NCBI GenBank assembly: GCA_010014835.2
Contig: JAAAKB020000025.1
Span: 1,631,494 to 1,655,241 of the forward strand
Source: Apostichopus leukothele
Lineage: Eukaryota; Echinodermata; Holothuroidea; Aspidochirotida; Stichopodidae
Direction of reading: 5' to 3'
Length of the DNA: 23,748 nt
Shown here: positions 18,649-23,748 of the stretch, in pieces
How the letters are laid out: every line of letters starts with the position of its first letter
Numbering within the stretch: the stretch's first letter is position 1
Notes under the pieces: model-generated
What the model was told of the DNA's origin: nothing
Seen by the model: only the letters and a program-made list of their open reading frames with translations
Database searches by the model: none
Program-made: the position numbers and the translations under genes

Positions 18649-18859
18649 CATGCTGTTGGCCATGAAATTCATTCCAGCACGTGAAATGTAAAAAAGGTGT
18701 AACCAAAAGTATCATTCAGAACAAAGAGAGAGTCGAGGAAAAGGCAGAGCTTTTGCTCAAAGCTATTCAGTGATTGCCTTAAAAGAAGGAAGTCGTAGGA
18801 TGCGGTAAATTTGCAGCCTTGCCCAAATTCACTCGACAAAGTGTGACATACAAGGTTTT

Positions 18860-18879
18860 GGGGCGGGGGAGGGGTGGGG
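18860..18879 (+). repeat. Canonical G-quadruplex motif
   Basis: G4-C-G5-A-G4-T-G4: four runs of at least four G with single-base loops, the most stable class of predicted quadruplex. A GGTACC site follows at once. The short frames overlapping it on both strands are not credible genes. Confidence 0.88.
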
Positions 18880-19526
18880 TACCATGGAGGCAAAGTTGCG
18901 GGCAAGCTGTGCCAAGTGGTGGAGCTACATATTCCTCTTCTGGTACCGTAAGTTCCAGCGTGTGGGTTATTCGTTTTAACACGACAAGGCGAAAAGAAAA
19001 GCTAAAACAAAGAAGATAGTAAAATTTCCAAATGGTATAGAAATGGTGAATTTTGGCTTGTGGTGTTATCTTGTCTTCTTTTTATTTTTCATCTTAAATA
19101 TTTTTCTTCAAATAATCCAAAAGCAAAAATTCCAAGTAGCTCCATGAATAAGTGAATCATTTGTCAAACACTGATTTGTGCCATAAGGACAAACAATTGC
19201 AGCAGCCTTCATTACATAAGCATCTTTTAACTATGTTCATGAAGAGAACGTAATTGTTGAATATCCAAATTTAATGATGCATTAAGGGAATTAAAGATTT
19301 CTGATCGGTTCATTATGGAACCGTTCAAAATGTCCTCAGAAGAATCATGTTTAATGTACGTTATGGTCTCTCAGTGGGCCTGGAGTGAAGGGAAAGGTCC
19401 AACGAGTACTTAATAAATTGACTTGCATTTTTGCTACATTATTGCCATGTTCACCAAGCTAGATTGGTGGAACAAACTGAATATTCATTTAGTCAGAGAT
19501 GAGATTCATTAAAGTTCTATTGTAAT
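18880..19526. other. AT-rich non-coding stretch, no gene seen
   Basis: Unique sequence between the G-quadruplex motif and the hAT-like element. No coding frame, tandem repeat or hairpin of note was seen. Confidence 0.6.
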
Positions 19527-20230
19527 CAGTGTTATAGTCAAGTCCTTTTTTATCTGAGTACTTTAGTTTTCTGAGTACCATAGTGCGAGTACTGTTGTTT
19601 TAGGTACCGAGTACCAGTGTCCAAGTACAGCATTTTAGATAACAGAGTACTAGAACTTTTCATCCGAGTACTATTCGTAAAATAATAAGTAAATCAGAAC
19701 CTTATGCTTATAGCTGCTCCCTGATGGTCATTGTAAACAAACAATATAACTGTTGAATGTGATGATGTTGCTCGGATATTGTTATTGTCTGCCAAGTTCA
19801 GAATGTCTGATATTGGAACATTGGATAAAGTAGCATGCCTTTTCATCTTCCCACAACCTTTACTGTACTTGGTAACATACTCAGCTTCCTGTATGGTGTA
19901 CTCACTGGAGTACGGTACTAATATAGAGTAGTACAATGGAATGACAAAGGATCGAAAAACTTATGCGACTTCCTGTTGTAATATCGCTTAATACAAAACT
20001 GTTTTATTTTACATTTAAGTACTCGTAAAGTACTCGCCCCGAGCTGAGTACCAAATATATTAAATCGGGTACTTTAGCATCCAATTGCAATTACTAAATG
20101 ACGAGTAGAATACAGTGTTATATTATCCGAGTACTTTGCACTGTGTGCGAGTACCAAGTACTTGCAAGAAATTACTTGAGTACTAGTGTACTCAAGTGCC
20201 GAGTACTTTAAGAGTAAGTCTATATCACTG
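19527..20230. mobile_element. hAT-like non-autonomous DNA element with GAGTAC subterminal repeats
   Basis: The left end CAGTGTTATAGTC and the reverse complement of the right end, CAGTGATATAGAC, match at 11 of 13 positions, and CAGTG is a usual hAT terminus. About eight (G/C/A)AGTAC or GGTAC motifs crowd the first 150 bases and a dozen the last 220; hAT transposases are known to bind short repeated subterminal motifs. The flanking 8-mers, ATTGTAAT and CACATAAT, agree at only 4 of 8, so the target duplication is absent or decayed. A second CAGTGTTATA lies at 20113, suggesting a nested or shortened copy. No transposase frame is visible; the 80-codon minus frame at 19694-19936 is unrecognised. 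Confidence 0.55.
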
Positions 20231-20277
20231 CACATAATTCAGACAGCTGAGGCGTACAGTAGTCCAAATGTTACTAT

Positions 20278-20455
20278 CCAACAGCTGTGAGGTGCTGGGA
20301 TCTATGAATATTTATATTTGAATCCTTGGTACTGATCTAGTCTTCTCAGCTACTTGATGATGTCATTGTAACCAACAGCTGTGATTGGTGTTTGTGCTTG
20401 TGTATGCGCTATGAATATTCATATTTCAAACCTTGTCTTATCATCTACTTGCTGA
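20278..20455 (+). repeat. About 94-bp tandem doublet with E-boxes
   Basis: CCAACAGCTGTGA starts both copies (20278 and 20372), followed by CTATGAATATT-ATATTT, AACCTTG or AATCCTTG, TCTT and CTACTTG-TGA. The copies differ by substitutions and indels, including about 13 bases missing from copy 2. Each carries CAGCTG (20282-20287, 20376-20381), and a third lies at 20244-20249. Confidence 0.75.
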
Positions 20456-21092
20456 ATTAAAAACAAAATGATTGACCAGCAGGATATCTTTACATGGATT
20501 AATATCTTTTTTCAATTTCCTGACAAGAAATCCCCCTCTTTTTCGATGGAAAAACCCATGGTATTTTACATACAGTAACTTACATATCTTACATAAGGCA
20601 TAGCCAAATGCTGTGCAAACTAGGCAGGCAAAAGTGCTATTAAAGTGCAAACATGTGATAAACAGCATTTTCATAAACAGATTTGAAACATTTTCAATTC
20701 TATATAGAGAACAATAATTAGTGCCGCTTATATGTCTGCAACATGAAATGTGAGCTCTAGACTACGACATGGAACAGACAGTATCCAAAGTTTAACATGA
20801 ATGTAACCTATAACTGATAATGTTTAAATATTTATCAGGGTATATATTTCATCAAGTCCAACAGGTTTTGTAAAAGTACATTCCAGAAAGTCAAAGTTCA
20901 CATGTAGAGCAGCAGCACAGCCTGACAGGAGACTCATTTTAATTGTTTTCCTTCTTGCGGACAGCAATTTTGATAACCTCGATAACTAAAAACACTTGAC
21001 TTTTTGCTGTTTGATTGTTCTCATTTTAATCATTGTCTGTTTACTTACGATTCAACCATTCTACCTCTCTCTTGTGTCAATCTTTTCCACAG
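20456..21092. other. Non-coding stretch leading to a strong splice acceptor
   Basis: The minus frame 20441-20674 (77 codons) is Cys/Phe/Leu-rich with no recognised domain. The last 32 bases form a long pyrimidine tract ending TCTTTTCCACAG, a good 3' splice site at 21092. Confidence 0.5.
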
Positions 21093-21165
21093 GAGAACTC
21101 CACTGCAAAGTCCCGGACATAGTACTTTACCGTACTCACAGACCCAAGGTGTAGAAATCGGCTAG
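21093..21165 (+). other. Candidate terminal exon after a strong acceptor
   Basis: After the pyrimidine tract and CACAG at 21092, one frame gives 23 codons, starting RTPLQSPGHSTLPYSQTQGV, then TAG at 21163-21165; the other frames stop within 9 or 19 codons. The Pro/Ser/Gln-rich composition would fit a disordered C-terminal tail. About 1 kb downstream AATAAA occurs at about 22121 and 22160, which would allow a 3' UTR of about 1 kb. The acceptor is the strongest part of the case; the reading frame is too short to prove coding. Confidence 0.22.
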
Positions 21166-22489
21166 ATTATTCCAGCAGCAGCAGTATCCGTGCAACATTA
21201 TAATGGCCGAGATAAGAAAGTTTATCGTACTTTTGTGAAAGACAATGCAGTGTTTGGTTGCATGAGTAAACTCTGCTCCTAACGGAGGATTCATTCTGCT
21301 TCAGTAATGTTCTCTGTTAGCTCGGTAAACAAATCGTGCGTTAAAGACGTAAAAAATGAAAATCTCAAGTCTTGAGTGGTCATGTCATTCCCAACCATTG
21401 CACTTTCTAAATGCCAACGAGAAAAGCAAACAAATGATTGTTGCCACCACTCTCATCGGTTTCGTACTCTTCAAAATTTCTCTGCCGAGATGAGCTGTTG
21501 CTTTGTAGTTCCCATGCATTCCTCATTGAAATTAATTTGAGAAGCAAATTTTTTTTTAAAGTCCAGCATGAGACACTTTGTTTTATTGTACTTGTTCCTA
21601 AATAGTAATAATTACAAATATGTGTGAGCTACTTTTGCTGGATTTAAACATGAGAAGATGTTTTAAAAAGTGTATGCTTACGATATATTCATCTGATGAG
21701 TCGTAAATTGTTTAATATAAAGCGGAAAGTTTATATGACGCATAAAAGATAATGATGAATGGCAGAGATGACAAGGAATTTAAATTTCTCTGATTTGAAG
21801 AAAGCAGAAAAATAATCACTTCTTCCTAAAAGCACTTTCTTTTCTCTTTCATCTATTTCTTTTTATTATGTAAATAGTGCTTTGTTTTAGCAGAATTTCT
21901 ATTTTTATTTGTTGGTGATACAACGTCCTCCCATTTGATAGACCAAATCTCTGTTAAGGTTTTGGTGTACGTAGAGGATTTCAAAAGAAGCTGTTGTTTC
22001 AAGAAATTGCCTTTTGGTCATTGTTTTGAAGATTTTGCTCATTTTGAATATTGAGTAGGGTATTGTAGGACTGACTGCATTTGAGACTATGATGAGACTT
22101 TGATGCAGAGTCTTTTCATGAAATAAATGTTTACGGTTTCAAAGATGATGATATTGAAATAAAGTTTAAAACTTATGTAATAGGTCGATAGCTTGTAGAC
22201 TGGTTCACATCAGAGGAAATCCTTGCAGAAGACTTATTTCATAGATATCGAAATTGTTTTGATAAGAATCATGAATAAATTATTTCTAAGTCCATATCGT
22301 ACATCGCAGACGTTAAGCGTCTCTCCTAGCTGTTTTTCAGTCATTAACCCCACCCCTCCCTCTGGTTACACAGATAAGCTAGGTCTTATCACACAACATA
22401 AAATGAAACGGAAGTTTCAATCAATAATTTACATCCTATTGTAACGTCTGTGTAAAGGAGAAGGTAAAACGAAATGACGACTTCATGAG
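21166..22489. other. Possible 3' UTR or plain non-coding stretch
   Basis: No frame of note. If 21093 begins a terminal exon, the part to about 22170 would be its 3' UTR: it holds TGTAAATA at 21869-21876, a Pumilio-type site, and AATAAA hexamers near 22121 and 22160. The plus frame 22223-22444 is not recognised. Confidence 0.35.
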
Positions 22490-22524
22490 TGGGGTAAGAT
22501 GGTCCGGGATGAATTCTTACCCCA
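22490..22524. repeat. Perfect 10-bp inverted repeat
   Basis: TGGGGTAAGA (22490-22499) and TCTTACCCCA (22515-22524) are exact reverse complements around a 15-base loop. The arms are GC-richer than the surroundings, so this is less likely by chance than the AT-rich hairpins. It could be a dimeric binding site or a transcript stem-loop; it is too short for a microRNA precursor. Confidence 0.7.
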
Positions 22525-23647
22525 TCTGGGAATTTAAATGGTATCCATATGTTTGAATGTAGATTGGACATATAGGAATAAAATAAACTGTAAAAGTACT
22601 ACACTGAGGAATGGTTGGACCCCACAAAAGATACAATTTTGCACAACTCGGTTATAGATCGGGGCAATAGCCAACACAATGTGCTTGGGTAGTGTTCGAG
22701 CAATACCAGCCCCTCCTTCAGTCTGCGATCACAAAGTGACTTAAATTTTTGTGTATAATCACATGTATAATGGTAATCTGAATGGTAAAATCGTAACTTT
22801 GAATCAATATTAACTCACCAAAATTTTTTGGAGTATTCTGATGTTAGGTTAATTAAGATAATGAAGATGTAATTTTAATAACCTTAATCTGAGATTGTAC
22901 ATTGGAGGAAAGACTATTCTTTTTTTTTAAATTAAATTTACTGATTTTTTTTTTTAAATCGATTAAATAGTGATATAGGATTAAGGAGGATGGTATCAAT
23001 TGCACTTTGCAGTTACGTTTATTCATCACATATTTTAAGAAGATAGTAACAGCAGGCTATAATATTGTAAATTTAATCATTTATAAATGTAGTAATAAAG
23101 GTGTGGATGGGATGCTCCTTTAAGACAGAAGTAATGTCAGCTCCTTACTTCAGGCCTGAATGTTAATGTTAATCCATTATTTTAAAACTTCTAATAATTA
23201 GACCAAAAAAAATTTAAAAATTCCTTAGCTTTTATACAAATAAACAGAGCACTAAAGAATGTTTGAGTTGTCCAAGACCATTTGTCCTTACAAATTTATA
23301 GTGATTATTAATCCAAATTTAAAAAAAAAAAAAAATTCTCTTTTATGTGCTTTTGTTTGTGCTGTGCAGAGCTGATCTACTTGTTGTGATTTGTGCTAGA
23401 CTATGAATCCAGCCACTTTGACAAACTTTATCTCGTTTAAAGGTCAGTGTCTCAAAAAAGTGAACTTGACCTGAAATATGACCTAGGCTGCCGTCAATGT
23501 TTTTTATTTGAATGGTCAGTGTTAAACATATTACAGTTAATGTTTTACCTGTATGTTGCTACAGCTATCTTAGTGTGTCCATTGAAGGAGACACAAACCC
23601 AATCGTAATCTTCGGCTTATGTTCTACAGAATGTTTTTAAAGAATAA
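22525..23647. other. AT-rich non-coding stretch, no gene seen
   Basis: It contains T and A runs (about 22920-22928, 22947-22956 and 23321-23335) and a weak inverted pair AGGTTAATTAA/TTAATAACCT at about 22845-22885. No coding frame or RNA gene is supported. Confidence 0.65.
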
Positions 23648-23692
23648 CCCCCCGCCCCCCCCCCCCCCCACCCCCCCCCGCCCCCCCTCCCC
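23648..23692 (-). repeat. 45-nt C-rich tract, G-quadruplex/i-motif capable
   Basis: Every base is C except G at 23654, A at 23670, G at 23680 and T at 23688. Read on the minus strand this gives many overlapping quadruplex solutions; the C strand could form an i-motif. It is the longest G/C run in the window and begins right after AGAATAA. Exact length is unreliable in an assembly. Confidence 0.93.
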
Positions 23693-23748
23693 GTTTGTCC
23701 CCGCTATTAGATAATTGTATTATCTTTTATTATCTTTTTTTCGTTTAT

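Noticed and set aside
1-23748. Retrovirus-like, LTR or Polinton remnants
   Set aside because: No paired long terminal repeats and no capsid-, polymerase- or integrase-like frames were seen anywhere in the window.

Overview
This is a eukaryotic, almost certainly metazoan, non-coding window: AT-rich, full of homopolymer runs, microsatellites, short tandem duplications and transposon-like debris, with a 100-N assembly gap at 10375-10474. No open reading frame exceeds about 150 codons, and the longest ones are by-products of a 14-bp minisatellite. Long poly-G/poly-C runs, tRNA-derived SINE-like heads and a GAGTAC-studded hAT-like element would fit a marine invertebrate, perhaps an echinoderm or another deuterostome, but that is a guess from texture, not an identification. 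I see no complete gene. The window reads best as intron or intergenic DNA.

Layout. 1-2600: AT-rich DNA with an AT microsatellite, a G run, a hairpin with homeodomain cores and one copy of a dispersed repeat whose second copy is at 14239. 2955-3690: a SINE-like head, a MITE-like inverted-repeat segment holding two tandem duplications, and a GC-richer fold-back. 4100-4800: two G-rich tracts and a weak exon candidate. 5340-5720 and 7700-7860: balanced-composition blocks that may be regulatory. 8040-8300: purine-rich GAA tract. 8471-8679: a 105-bp tandem duplication. 8895-9255: the 14-bp minisatellite, open in all three forward frames. 10186-10498: a 121-bp tandem repeat running into the gap, with a G-quadruplex motif just beyond it. 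10625-10735: a second SINE-like head. 11573-11734: a segment open on both strands, possibly LINE-derived or an exon. 13763-13860: the best-looking exon candidate. 15871-16345: a satellite-like array of about 87-bp units with two interleaved subtypes. 17188-17472: a diverged duplication of about 153-bp period. 17473-18680: CpG-retaining blocks with clustered binding-site-like motifs. 19527-20230: a hAT-like non-autonomous element. 20278-20455: another tandem duplication carrying CAGCTG E-boxes. 21093-22170: a possible terminal exon and 3' UTR. 23648-23692: a 45-nt C-rich tract near the right edge.

The main theme is local tandem duplication: at least nine independent arrays or doublets with periods of 9, 14, 23, 46, about 87, about 94, 105, 121 and about 153 bp lie within 24 kb, ranging from nearly identical to strongly diverged. 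I did not find a coherent novel gene system here.
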